In this document: piece by piece, positions 8,905 to 17,412 of the stretch
Layout: every line of letters starts with the position of its first letter
Numbering within the stretch: position 1 is the first letter of the stretch
Assembly (NCBI GenBank): GCA_938011325.1
Contig: CALLUD010000022.1
Location: forward strand, 1-64,000
Source: an uncultured Spartobacteria bacterium
Lineage (GTDB): Bacteria > Verrucomicrobiota > Verrucomicrobiia > Chthoniobacterales > JAATET01
DNA: 64,000 nucleotides
Direction of reading: 5' to 3'
Position numbers and translations under genes: made by a program
Notes under the pieces: generated by a model
What the model saw: the letters and a program-made list of their open reading frames with translations, nothing else
Told to the model about the DNA's origin: nothing
The model's database searches: none

Positions 8905-9357
8905 CTACTTCAGGAACCGGATCGTGAGCGGAAAATCGTAGGGCTCGCCGTTGCTCTCCTTGATCGCGCCAATGATCGTGAAGATGAGCCACGCGACCAT
9001 GCCGATACCCAGCACCGGGAGCAGCAGAATGCCGACAAGGACAAACCACAGGATGCCGATCACGGCCAGCGCGACGAACAAATAGATTGCCCAGGAAATC
9101 TGGAAATTCAGCACCCGCTTCCCGACCGAATCGAGATACGCGCTCTCCGGGCGCTTGAAGAGCCAGATGGCGAGCGGGCCGATCAGGTTCAGCCCGGGCA
9201 CCGACGAACAGCCGAAGATAGCCAGCAGCGCCGACAAATGAATCGCGATCGCCCACTGGCTTTCCGTCACCTTGCCGGGCGAAGGTTGTGGTGCTGGAGA
9301 AGGACCCGACATGGGGGCTGGAGACGATGACGGAGAAATCGGGGTATCGTCGCTCAT
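8905..9357 (-). CDS. DUF4870 membrane protein
   Basis: A roughly 150-residue protein with a Pro/Ser-rich cytoplasmic N-terminus (MSDDTPISPSSSPAPM), then the DUF4870/Tic20-like arrangement: WAIAIHLSALLAIFGC, GPLAIWLFKRPESAYLDSVGKR, NFQISWAIYLFVALAVI, and a last hydrophobic hairpin ending ESNGEPYDFPLTIRFLK. These features are diagnostic of the family, whose function is unknown. The start is taken at MSDD, six codons into the open frame. It lies between tmRNA and rarA, all on the minus strand. Confidence 0.85.
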   Translation of the reverse strand: MSDDTPISPSSSPAPMSGPSPAPQPSPGKVTESQWAIAIHLSALLAIFGCSSVPGLNLIGPLAIWLFKRPESAYLDSVGKRVLNFQISWAIYLFVALAVIGILWFVLVGILLLPVLGIGMVAWLIFTIIGAIKESNGEPYDFPLTIRFLK

Positions 9358-9396
9358 GCAACGAGGCCCTACCACGTTGCGGGCGACGCGACGAGT

Positions 9397-10731
9397 TTAT
9401 TTCCCCGCCTCGAACTGCGCCCGCCAATACTCGAGCCGTTCCTTGATGCGCTTCTCGAGCCCATTCTCCGTCGGCTCGTAGTAGATCCGCCCCTCCGGCA
9501 GATACGCCTGCGGCACGAATCCACCCTCGTAATCGTGGGCGTATTTGTAGCCCGCGCCGTGGCCGAGCTGCTTCGCGCCTTTGTAGTGGCTGTCCCGCAG
9601 GTGCGCCGGCACGGCCAGGGTGCGCCCCTCACGAACCTCCGCGCTCGCGGCTCCGATCGCCTTTGTGGCGCTGTTGCTCTTCGGTGCGGTCGCGACGTAG
9701 AGCGCCGCGTGCGCGAGATTCAACTGCGCCTCCGGCAATCCCACAAACTCGACCGCATGCGCCGCGGCGGTCGCGACAAGCAACGCGTTGGAATCCGCCA
9801 GTCCCACGTCCTCGCTCGCGCAGATGACAATGCGCCGCGCGATGAACCGCGGGTCCTCACCCGCGTAGAGCATCTTCGCCAGCCAGTAAATCGTCGCGTC
9901 CGGATCGCTGCCGCGCATGCTCTTGATGAACGCGCTGATCGTGTCGTAGTGCGCATCACCGTCTCCATCGTAAACGATCGCCTTGCGCTGAATGCTCTCC
10001 TCGGCAACGGCAAGCGTGATGTGAATCGTGCCATCTTCCGACGCGGGCGTCGTCATCGCGGCCAGCTCCAGGGCGTTCAAACACTTCCGCGCATCGCCAT
10101 CGCTGATCGTCGCAAGGTGGCGGGCGGCATCGGGATCGAGAACAATCGAGCTCCTCCCCAACCCCCGCTCCGGATCCCCCACCGCGCGCTCCATGAGCTG
10201 CAGCAGGTCTTCGTCGGTCAGCGGCTGGAGCTGGAAAACCTGCGATCGCGAGACGAGCGGCGAATTGACGTAGAAAAATGGATTGTGCGTCGTCGCGCCG
10301 ATCAGCCGCAACCGGCCGCTCTCGACATCGGGCAGCAGCACGTCCTGCTGGGATTTGTTGAAACGATGGATTTCATCGACGAACAAAATCGTCGGCGGTC
10401 CGCCATTCCTCGCCCGAGTCGCCGCCGCCGCGCTCACCCGACGCAAATCCGCAACCGAACTCTCCACCGCATTCAGCCGCTCGAACCGGGAACGCGTCGT
10501 TTCCGCGATCACCTGCGCCAGACTCGTCTTTCCCGTCCCGGGCGGACCGAAGAAAATCACCGACGAAAGCCGATCCGCCTCGATCGCGCGTCGCAGCAGC
10601 TTCCCCTCGCCGATGATGTGTTGCTGGCCGACGATCTCGTCGAGCGTTCGCGGGCGCATCCGGGCCGCCAGCGGAGCATTCGCCGGCACGGCCATTGATT
10701 CGACATTGTCCGCCGCAAACAAATCCTCCAT
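9397..10731 (-). CDS. rarA: Replication-associated recombination protein A (AAA ATPase)
   Basis: A 444-residue AAA+ ATPase of the RarA/MgsA/WRNIP1 family, which acts at stalled replication forks. Seen: PLAARMRPRTLDEIVGQQH at the N-terminus, Walker A GPPGTGKTS, Walker B ILFVDEIHRF, sensor region GATTHNPFF, and the C-terminal tetramerisation part with SFVPQAYLP-like GFVPQAYLPEG. The open frame extends far upstream, but that part is antisense to the universal stress gene and carries no domain, so the start is set at MEDLFAADN. It is divergent from that gene, with 63 bases between the starts. Confidence 0.95.
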   Translation of the reverse strand: MEDLFAADNVESMAVPANAPLAARMRPRTLDEIVGQQHIIGEGKLLRRAIEADRLSSVIFFGPPGTGKTSLAQVIAETTRSRFERLNAVESSVADLRRVSAAAATRARNGGPPTILFVDEIHRFNKSQQDVLLPDVESGRLRLIGATTHNPFFYVNSPLVSRSQVFQLQPLTDEDLLQLMERAVGDPERGLGRSSIVLDPDAARHLATISDGDARKCLNALELAAMTTPASEDGTIHITLAVAEESIQRKAIVYDGDGDAHYDTISAFIKSMRGSDPDATIYWLAKMLYAGEDPRFIARRIVICASEDVGLADSNALLVATAAAHAVEFVGLPEAQLNLAHAALYVATAPKSNSATKAIGAASAEVREGRTLAVPAHLRDSHYKGAKQLGHGAGYKYAHDYEGGFVPQAYLPEGRIYYEPTENGLEKRIKERLEYWRAQFEAGK

Positions 10732-10794
10732 TTCGCCACTATGCCAGCACGGGATTGGCTCGCAAGCCGCGCCATTCCATGGGATAGTTTGGAC

Positions 10795-11244
10795 ATGAAG
10801 ACGCTCCTTGCCGCCGTGGATTTCAGCGACGCTTCGCAGAAGATCGTCACATTTGCCGCCGATCTGGCCGGCGCTCTCGATGCAAAAGTCGTGCTGCTCC
10901 ATGTCGTGGAGCCCGTCGCAAATTACGTCCCCGTCGGTGCGGCAATGGACGTCATCGAAACCGCACCGCCGCCGGTGATGGAGGAGGACCTCAACGCGCA
11001 GCGAGCCCATCTCGAGCGGATCGCCGAGGGAGTCCCCAATGTGGAGACCGTGGCCACGATCGGTCTCGCCGCCGACGAGATTCTCAGTCAGGCCGAGGAA
11101 CGCAATGCCTCCATGATCATTCTCGGCTCCCACGGCCACGGCGCCCTCTACCATTTGTTTGCCGGCAGCGTCGTTACGTCGGTCCTCAAACGCGCCACGG
11201 CTCCCGTCGTGGTCGTTCCGGTCGGCGAGAAGCCGCGCAAATAG
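10795..11244 (+). CDS. Universal stress protein (UspA family)
   Basis: A single-domain, 149-residue USP. It begins MKTLLAAVDFSDAS with the conserved acidic residue after strand 1, and ends with the ATP-binding pattern GSHGHGALYHLFAGSV (G-2X-G-9X-G-S/T) and APVVVVP. It is therefore likely an ATP-binding member. An upstream in-frame ATG at 10741 would add an implausible 18 residues. Transcribed divergently from rarA; its stop is four bases from the stop of the convergent glycosyltransferase gene. Confidence 0.93.
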   Translation: MKTLLAAVDFSDASQKIVTFAADLAGALDAKVVLLHVVEPVANYVPVGAAMDVIETAPPPVMEEDLNAQRAHLERIAEGVPNVETVATIGLAADEILSQAEERNASMIILGSHGHGALYHLFAGSVVTSVLKRATAPVVVVPVGEKPRK

Positions 11245-11247
11245 CGA

Positions 11248-12396
11248 TCAACTCCCGGACACCGACGCGTAAAGCCGTGCCATCGCGGCGCTCACGGCAT
11301 CCCGCGAGAATTTCCCCCGCACGCGTTCCGCTCCTCCCGCTGCAATTCGCGCGTAACTCTCCGGATTCGTAATCAACTCACGCACCGCGCCGGCGACCTC
11401 CTCGACGTTTCCTTCCTCACACAGCATCCCGGTTTCCCCGTGCGTGATCACCTCGGGAATGCCTCCGTGTCGCGTCGTCACGACCGGCAGGCCCGTCGCC
11501 ATCGCCTCGAGCAGGCTGTTCGGAACGCCTTCGGTATCTCCGGCCACCGTTTCACTCGGATGCAAAAACACATGGGCGGACCCGTAGAGATCCCGCAGCG
11601 CCGCCTGCCCGAGAAATCCCGCAAAATGGACGCGTCCGGCGATTCCCAGCTGCGTCGCCAGGCCCCGCAACTCCGCCTCCATCGGTCCGCTGCCGGCGAT
11701 TACGAAGGTCATCTTCGGAAACTCCGGCACAAGTCTGGCAAAGGCTCGCAGACTGGTGGCGATTCCCTTCTTGGGAATGAGTCGGGACGCCTGCACAAGG
11801 CGGTAGGAGCCATCCGCCGGCAGCTCCCGGGAATGAAAGGTCAGGTCCGGCAACACGGTCGGCAGCACGCTCAGCTTCCCGGGCGGACAGCCGAGCTCAC
11901 GCACCGCATCGACCAGCGCCGAACTTCGACAGGCAACCGCGCTTGCGGCGGCGAACATCCGCCGGCGGGCATCGGCGTAGGCCGGTGTCGCAATCGCGCC
12001 GGTTACGTCGGCCCCGTGGAAGGAAACCACGACCGGCACATCGACTGTTTCCAGCAGCGGCAACAGATGCACCGCGACGTTGCCGAAGAACACATGCAAA
12101 ACCCGCGTGCGATGGCGGGTCAGGATGGCCCGGATGCGCGCGGCCTCGCCGGCTGAAATCTGCCACGGTGCCCCGCTACCGTGCCGCTCACGTGCCCGTG
12201 CGACAAACCGCCAGAACGACCTCGGCACGACTTCCAGCAAGGGGGCCGGAAACACATCGAGATTCTCCACCTTCTGGGCCACGACAAACGACCGCCACCC
12301 CTCGCCCACCGCGGCGATCTGCCGGTGGACGTGATGCATCTCCGGTTTGAGATATGTCGCGCAAAAGAACGCGACGACCGAATCACTACCAGTCAA
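11248..12396 (-). CDS. Family 4 glycosyltransferase
   Basis: A 382-residue GT-B enzyme of the colanic-acid/exopolysaccharide GT4 group. The C-terminal domain shows the LVQASRLIPKKG strand, the FVIAGSGPMEAEL region and the nucleotide-sugar motif EGVPNSLLEAMATGLPVV (E-X7-E). The N-terminal domain has VSFHGADVTG, typical of the acceptor half. It probably adds a sugar to a surface polysaccharide or LPS; donor and acceptor cannot be told. The start overlaps the upstream small secreted-protein gene by 11 bases, suggesting a two-gene unit. Confidence 0.9.
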   Translation of the reverse strand: MTGSDSVVAFFCATYLKPEMHHVHRQIAAVGEGWRSFVVAQKVENLDVFPAPLLEVVPRSFWRFVARARERHGSGAPWQISAGEAARIRAILTRHRTRVLHVFFGNVAVHLLPLLETVDVPVVVSFHGADVTGAIATPAYADARRRMFAAASAVACRSSALVDAVRELGCPPGKLSVLPTVLPDLTFHSRELPADGSYRLVQASRLIPKKGIATSLRAFARLVPEFPKMTFVIAGSGPMEAELRGLATQLGIAGRVHFAGFLGQAALRDLYGSAHVFLHPSETVAGDTEGVPNSLLEAMATGLPVVTTRHGGIPEVITHGETGMLCEEGNVEEVAGAVRELITNPESYARIAAGGAERVRGKFSRDAVSAAMARLYASVSGS

Positions 12397-12688
12397 GCGC
12401 CAGAACGATGAATCCCTTCGGCTTGCCCGCGTCTTCCTCCGCGTAGGTGACCGTTCCGTTTGTGCGCCCGTTGCCGTATTCCGCGGGCGCTGCGGGATTA
12501 ACGAGCTGCCACGGCTTCTTCACGTTGAAAATCTCCGCCACGATTCCTTCCACGCTCGGTCGCGGCTCGGTGGGCACCGGAATGACCGGCATCTCCTCCT
12601 GCACGCCGCCCGGCGCGACAAACTCCTGCGCGTGCGCGCCCGTTCCAAGCGTCAACAACGTCAGGAGGACTGCTGCCCATGCTTTCAT
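12386..12688 (-). CDS. Small secreted protein of unknown function
   Basis: A protein of 100 residues with a signal peptide (MKAWAAVLLTLLTLGTGAHAQ). The mature part contains PSVEGIVAEIFNVKKPWQLVNP and ends GKPKGFIVLALDW. The start is taken at this Met because the 15 residues upstream lack export features. No family is recognised. Its 3' end overlaps the glycosyltransferase start, and its 5' end faces kdsD. Confidence 0.7.
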   Translation of the reverse strand: MKAWAAVLLTLLTLGTGAHAQEFVAPGGVQEEMPVIPVPTEPRPSVEGIVAEIFNVKKPWQLVNPAAPAEYGNGRTNGTVTYAEEDAGKPKGFIVLALDW

Positions 12689-12776
12689 GGTTCTTAGTCT
12701 AGGCGAGTCGCCTCCCGCGGACAAGTCGCGCAATCTTCTTTAGCGTCGCCCCTTTCCATCCTAGGCTGGACGGTCC

Positions 12777-13748
12777 ATGGACATCCTTGCCAAGGCCCGC
12801 CGGGTTTTTGAAATCGAGATTTCCGAAATGCAGGCCGTCGCCGGCCGCCTCGATCAATCCTTCGTCAAAGCCGTGGAAGTGCTCCGCAAAGCGGTCGATG
12901 CACGGCAGAAGATCGTCGTCGTGGGTGTCGGCAAATCGGGGCAGATCGGCGAAAAGATCGCCGCGACGCTCACGAGCACCGGCAGCCCGGCCGTGGTGTT
13001 GAATTCGTTGAACGCGCTCCACGGCGACCTCGGCATCGTCGCCGACGGCGATGTGGTGCTGGCGCTGAGCTACAGTGGCGAAACCGAGGAACTCAACAAC
13101 CTCCTTCCCGCCCTCGCCCGGTTCGATGTTCAGCTGATTGCCATCACGGGAAGAACCGACTCCTCGCTCGGTCGCGCGGCCAATATCGTGCTCGACGTCG
13201 CCGTTTCCCAGGAGGCCTGCCCGTTGAATCTCGCGCCCACCTCGAGCACGACGGCGATGCTTGCACTCGGCGATGCCCTTGCCATGGTGCTTCTCGAAGC
13301 ACGCGGATTCGACAAGGACGCCTTTGCGCGCTTCCATCCCGGCGGCACGCTCGGCCGCAACCTGCTCCTCAAGGTCCGCGAAATCATGCGCGGCTTCGAT
13401 CAGCTCGCGCTCGTGGAGCCGGGAACAACCGTCGTCGATGCCATCAAGACCATGACCGGAAAACGCGCCGGCGCCGCAGTTGTCGTGGACAAGGACGGGC
13501 GCCTGCTCGGCATTTTCACCCATGGCGACTTCGCGCGGCATTTCCCGGAGGCACCCGACATCGGCGCCCGACCGGTGAAGGATTTCATGACCCCGGGCCC
13601 CATCACGATCTCCGCCGACAAACTCGCCGCCGAGGTGCTGCACGTGCTGCAGACACACCGCATCGACGATCTGGTGGTCGTGGATTCCGACTCGCGGCCC
13701 GTCGGCATTGTTGACTCGCAGGACCTCTCGCGTCACAAACTGCTGTAA
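12777..13748 (+). CDS. kdsD: Arabinose-5-phosphate isomerase (KpsF/GutQ/KdsD family)
   Basis: Converts ribulose 5-phosphate to arabinose 5-phosphate, the first step to Kdo for LPS. The SIS domain starts about residue 40 with VVVGVGKSGQIGEK and continues through LSYSGETEEL. The FHPGGTLGRNL motif typical of KdsD joins it to two CBS domains (about 200-323: IMRGFD, then VKDFMTPGPITISAD). Length and order match the family. Together with msbA and gmhA in this window it points to an LPS-type outer membrane. Confidence 0.94.
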   Translation: MDILAKARRVFEIEISEMQAVAGRLDQSFVKAVEVLRKAVDARQKIVVVGVGKSGQIGEKIAATLTSTGSPAVVLNSLNALHGDLGIVADGDVVLALSYSGETEELNNLLPALARFDVQLIAITGRTDSSLGRAANIVLDVAVSQEACPLNLAPTSSTTAMLALGDALAMVLLEARGFDKDAFARFHPGGTLGRNLLLKVREIMRGFDQLALVEPGTTVVDAIKTMTGKRAGAAVVVDKDGRLLGIFTHGDFARHFPEAPDIGARPVKDFMTPGPITISADKLAAEVLHVLQTHRIDDLVVVDSDSRPVGIVDSQDLSRHKLL

Positions 13749-13812
13749 TTCTCTTTCCATCAAACCCTCAACTCACCAACACTCCACACCCTAGCTCTCA
13801 ACAAACTCATAC

Positions 13813-14370
13813 ATGGCTCTCGCAAACGATCTCCGCAAAGGCATGGCCATCCGCTACAACGGAAATCCGGCCATCGTCCTCGACGTCCAGCACCGCACTC
13901 CCGGCAACCTCCGCGCCTTCGTGCAGGTCATTCTCCGCTACATCAATACCGGCAAATCCGCCGACGTGCGGTTTTCCTCCACCGAGAAAGTGGATGTCGT
14001 CGAGACGACCCGCCAGGAGCTCGAGTTCAGCTACTCCGATCCGCAGGGCTACCATTTCATGGATCCCGAGACCTACGAGACCATCACGCTGAACTCTGAT
14101 TTGCTCGCGGACGCAAAGGATTACCTCGTCGAAAACCTCAAGGTGAACGTCCTCAGCGTCGAGGGCCGCCCCGTGCAGGTTGAGCTTCCGTCCATCGTCG
14201 AACTCAAGGTCACCGAAAGCGCCGAAGGCGTGAGAGGCGACAGCGCGAACAACGTGCAGAAGCCCGCCACCCTCGAGACCGGCAAGGTGATCAACGTCCC
14301 GCTCTTCATCAAGGAAGGCGAAATCATCAAGGTGAGCACCGCCGACGGCAGCTACATGGGCCGCGCGTAA
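13813..14370 (+). CDS. efp: Elongation factor P
   Basis: Binds between the P and E sites and rescues ribosomes stalled at polyproline. All three beta-barrel domains are present (185 residues; final motif GEIIKVSTADGSYMGRA). In the domain I loop, E. coli KPGKGQAF corresponds to TPGNLRAF here, so the residue that is beta-lysylated (Lys34) is Asn32. This position is neither Lys nor the Arg used for rhamnosylation. No epmA, epmB or earP is visible nearby. It may act unmodified or with another modification. A strong terminator follows. Confidence 0.96.
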   Translation: MALANDLRKGMAIRYNGNPAIVLDVQHRTPGNLRAFVQVILRYINTGKSADVRFSSTEKVDVVETTRQELEFSYSDPQGYHFMDPETYETITLNSDLLADAKDYLVENLKVNVLSVEGRPVQVELPSIVELKVTESAEGVRGDSANNVQKPATLETGKVINVPLFIKEGEIIKVSTADGSYMGRA

Positions 14371-14396
14371 AGCGCCGATTTCCCTTTTCCGAAAGG

Positions 14397-14424
14397 CCCG
14401 CCCGGGAAACCGCGGCGGGTTTTT
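14397..14424 (+). terminator. Rho-independent terminator after efp
   Basis: CCCGCC (14397-14402) pairs with GGCGGG (14414-14419); an inner CGG/CCG extends the stem and TTTTT follows at 14420-14424. It sits 27 bases after the efp stop. Confidence 0.88.
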
Positions 14425-14438
14425 CGTGCCGTAAACGC

Positions 14439-15440
14439 TTACTTCCGCGTGACCTTCCGGGTCGACTTCGTCACGAGACCGCTGTCACTGCGCGCGAGAA
14501 TCTCGATCTGCGACGAACCCTTTGGCACACGCACCCGCGCCTTCCAGGAATCCGTGCCCTCGGCTTTCTTGAAGCGCCCCTTGCTGCCATCGCGGTTCAC
14601 GCGATAGCGGACGACCTTGACCCTGTTGCCGAGGTCCACCTTCGCCCTGCCGCGGACTGTCACCGTGGAATCCTGGGTGCGCAGGTGACGTTTTCCCTTC
14701 ACCTTCAAACGAGGCGGATTGCCCACAAACGCCGTGTAGCTGACATCGCCGACATACATCTGCAGGAAGCTCGCGGCGTTCACCGTGTTGAAGGGCGGCT
14801 GAAAAATGCCAAACGCATCGAGGAAGAGATTCAGCCCCGGTTGCGGAATATCGAGTTGCGAAGTCCGGTTCTCGACCTGGATTTCGAGCTGCCCGTAGCC
14901 GAACCTCCCGGCCTGCGGGTTCCACGAGTAGCTCCACTCGAGAATTCGCGACGGCCCTGCGACCGGCACGCTGAATGACTCGCCAACAAACGCCGTGCCA
15001 TCGGTGAACTCGACGACCGGCTCGCAGATCACCGAACCACCCGATCCGGTCATTGCGATGCCGACGACCTGAATGATGTTGCCGACCTTCTTCCGCGCGA
15101 AGTGGCCGATGTAGATTGTCGCGTCATACGGCGGCACCGTGCTGATGCGTTGCAGCACAAGGCGCCCATTTGCCGACACGGCGGAGTCGCGGACGAACTT
15201 CCCGCCCAGATAAAGATCCGCGTAGTAATTGAATCGCGGGATCGGCTGGAAGATGCCGCCGGCGGCGCCCTTGTTGCCCGTGATGCCGGTCACCTCCTGC
15301 CCGTAAAACAGGGTGGAAAGCGATTTCTTCCAATTCTTCGGCGAAGTCTTGAACCGCTCACCGCGCTGGTAAACCGCAGAGTGCGCAGGCAACGCCGTCA
15401 GCAAACAAACAAGAGAACAGAAAACGGCGCGAAATTTCAT
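14439..15440 (-). CDS. Secreted protein of unknown function with Ig-like end
   Basis: A 333-residue exported protein with signal peptide MKFRAVFCSLVCLLTALPAHSA. The middle is beta-rich, with no recognised domain. The last 80 residues (VRYRVNRDGSKGRF, then SSQIEILARSDSGLV) resemble the repeated Ig-like domains common in large verrucomicrobial surface proteins. The frame is open much further upstream, but that part overlaps the divergent protease gene and lacks export features. It converges on efp, separated by the terminator. Confidence 0.75.
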   Translation of the reverse strand: MKFRAVFCSLVCLLTALPAHSAVYQRGERFKTSPKNWKKSLSTLFYGQEVTGITGNKGAAGGIFQPIPRFNYYADLYLGGKFVRDSAVSANGRLVLQRISTVPPYDATIYIGHFARKKVGNIIQVVGIAMTGSGGSVICEPVVEFTDGTAFVGESFSVPVAGPSRILEWSYSWNPQAGRFGYGQLEIQVENRTSQLDIPQPGLNLFLDAFGIFQPPFNTVNAASFLQMYVGDVSYTAFVGNPPRLKVKGKRHLRTQDSTVTVRGRAKVDLGNRVKVVRYRVNRDGSKGRFKKAEGTDSWKARVRVPKGSSQIEILARSDSGLVTKSTRKVTRK

Positions 15441-15547
15441 GGCTTGGCGGCGGCCCGCACTATGCCCCACCGCTTTTGCCGGATGCAAGACGGACATGCG
15501 CGAATTCGAGTGTCGCCAGCGGCCCGATCGCTCTGCTAAACGCAACT

Positions 15548-16327
15548 GTGGCCAAGGCGAAGGCGAAGCGGCGGACCACCGCCAAATCCAGGAAAACGAA
15601 GCTCCGCACGGACGTCGCACCCGCCGTCGGCCCGGCAACCGTGCCCACGCGCTGGGTGAAATTTGTGGTCGGCCTCTTTCTGCTGCCACCCGCGTGGGTT
15701 CTCACGCAGACGTTCTTCACGGCATTCGCGCGCGCCACGATTCATCAGGGGTTCTGGGCAACGGAGGAATTCTGGTTCTTCGGGCTGGGGCTGCTGATCT
15801 GGCTGTGTGCGTTCTTTGCATTGCCACGGCCGATGTGGATCTACGTCTTCGGCCATGAACTCACGCATGCCGTTTGGGTGCTCCTGCACGGCGGCAAGGT
15901 CAGCCAGTTCCATGTCACTCCGCGCGGCGGGCACGTCCTCTCCGATCGCATCAACACGCTCATCGCACTCGCCCCGTATTTCTTTCCCATCTACAGCCTG
16001 CTGGTGATCGTCATTTACGGAGCCGCCAGCCTGTTCTGGGACATGACCCCGTTCCGTCCCCTGCTTTACATGCTCATCGGCGCGACGTGGGCCTTTCACA
16101 TCACGTTTACGCTCTGGATGATTCCGCGCGGACAATCCGACCTCACCTACGGCGGCACGTTTTATTCGCTGACGATCATCTATCTGCTGAATCTCGCGAT
16201 TCTCTCGGTGTTTCTCATCATTGCCTCACCGGGAATCACGCTCGTGGGATTCGCCAGGGAATTGCTCACCAACGCGGTCGAGTTCACCGCGCTGGTCACC
16301 CGGGCACTCCACACGTTGAAGTTTTGA
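15548..16327 (+). CDS. Membrane protein with HELTH zinc-protease motif
   Basis: A 259-residue multi-pass membrane protein when started at GTG 15548 (VAKAKAKRRTTAKS, a very basic N-terminus); the frame is open back to 15476. Hydrophobic segments flank FGHELTHAVWVLLHGG, which has the HExxH signature of zinc metallopeptidases inside a membrane-proximal helix, as in the M50/site-2 protease group. A later segment (LIALAPYFFPIYSLLVIV) is of the kind that carries the third ligand region in that group, but the third ligand is not certain. The 3' end overlaps the next start, so protease and methyltransferase are coupled. The substrate is unknown. Confidence 0.7.
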   Translation: MAKAKAKRRTTAKSRKTKLRTDVAPAVGPATVPTRWVKFVVGLFLLPPAWVLTQTFFTAFARATIHQGFWATEEFWFFGLGLLIWLCAFFALPRPMWIYVFGHELTHAVWVLLHGGKVSQFHVTPRGGHVLSDRINTLIALAPYFFPIYSLLVIVIYGAASLFWDMTPFRPLLYMLIGATWAFHITFTLWMIPRGQSDLTYGGTFYSLTIIYLLNLAILSVFLIIASPGITLVGFARELLTNAVEFTALVTRALHTLKF

Positions 16328-17376
16328 GCCAGGCGCTGCTGGAGTTTCTCGAGGCGACTCAACGGGAATGCGGCGGGGTGATTCCGGTCGAGCGCTACAT
16401 GCAGGAAGCGCTCTTCCACCCGGAGTTCGGCTACTATTCGAAGAACATTCGCGGGGTCGGTCGCCGCGGAGATTTTGCGACCTCGGCAAGCCTCGGCGAA
16501 AGCCTGGGCACCGCCATCGCGCGTTGGGCGTGGGAACAAAAGCTCCCGCTCGCGAGGGGGCGCTGGCATCTCATCGAGGCGGGTGCGGGCAGTGGGGAAC
16601 TCGCACGCACGATTCTGCGGCGTCTCGGCCTGTTGCGCCGGCGCGGCCTCACCTATCACATTGTGGAGACCTCCCCCGTGCTGCGCGAGGAGCAGCGCCG
16701 CGCCCTGCCCCAGTTTCGCGTGAAGTGGCACGATTCCATGGTCGATGCCCTCAACGATTGCGAGGGAACCGCGCTCATCTTCTCCAACGAACTTGTGGAC
16801 GCGTTCCCGTGCCGACTCTACGAACGGCGCAGGGACCGGTGGTTCGAGGTCGGCGTTCGCATCACCGGCACCCGCGTGACCGAGGAACTTTTCGACCGTC
16901 CGCCCGTTGCCAGCTCCGGGTTCGCGGAGGACGCCCCGGAAGGCCAGCGCGTGGAAGTGCAGCCCGCGGTCGCGGAGTGGTTCGCGACCTGGGCTCCCGC
17001 GGTGTGTAGCGCGCGGCTGCTGACCATCGATTACGGCGACACGATGCCCACCCTCTATCACCGCCGCCCGCGCGGAACGCTGCGCGGCTACTTTCACCAT
17101 CAGCGCGTGGAGAGGCTCGAGGTTTACCATCGCTTCGGCAAGCAGGACCTCACGTGTGACGTGAATTTCTCGGACCTCCGCGCGTGGACCGAGCGCTGCG
17201 GCTGGTCCACCGACGCCCTCGTCGATCAATCGCAGTTTCTCCGGTCCTACGGAATCCCGCGCTCGACCGGCCTTCATGATGCCCAGCTCGCCGAGCACAC
17301 CGGCGCGGGCTCCGCTTTCAAAGTGCTTGTGCAATCAAAAGGAGCGTCCCCCGCCATTCGTTGCTTCAATCCTTGA
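16324..17376 (+). CDS. SAM-dependent methyltransferase, MidA/NDUFAF7 family
   Basis: A 350-residue protein of the family (DUF185) that includes mitochondrial MidA/NDUFAF7, an arginine methyltransferase for complex I assembly. Seen: the family N-terminus YMQEALFHPEFGYY, GDFATSASLGESLG, the SAM loop IEAGAGSGELARTIL, and IFSNELVDAFPCRLYE. The open frame begins upstream at 15874, but that part overlaps the protease gene. The best start is TTG 16324, which forms a TTGA overlap with the preceding stop. Bacterial members are widespread, but their targets are not established. Confidence 0.85.
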   Translation: MSQALLEFLEATQRECGGVIPVERYMQEALFHPEFGYYSKNIRGVGRRGDFATSASLGESLGTAIARWAWEQKLPLARGRWHLIEAGAGSGELARTILRRLGLLRRRGLTYHIVETSPVLREEQRRALPQFRVKWHDSMVDALNDCEGTALIFSNELVDAFPCRLYERRRDRWFEVGVRITGTRVTEELFDRPPVASSGFAEDAPEGQRVEVQPAVAEWFATWAPAVCSARLLTIDYGDTMPTLYHRRPRGTLRGYFHHQRVERLEVYHRFGKQDLTCDVNFSDLRAWTERCGWSTDALVDQSQFLRSYGIPRSTGLHDAQLAEHTGAGSAFKVLVQSKGASPAIRCFNP

Positions 17377-17412
17377 ATTGAAATTTTCCGCAAACTCTTT
17401 AACGATTCGCGC

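Noticed and set aside
10732..11154. N-terminal extension of RarA by about 140 residues
   Set aside because: It lies antisense to the universal stress gene and has no similarity to RarA; the AAA domain begins right after MEDLFAADN.
12699..13763. A 354-codon minus-strand frame
   Set aside because: Antisense of kdsD, rich in His/Gly/Arg with no domain.
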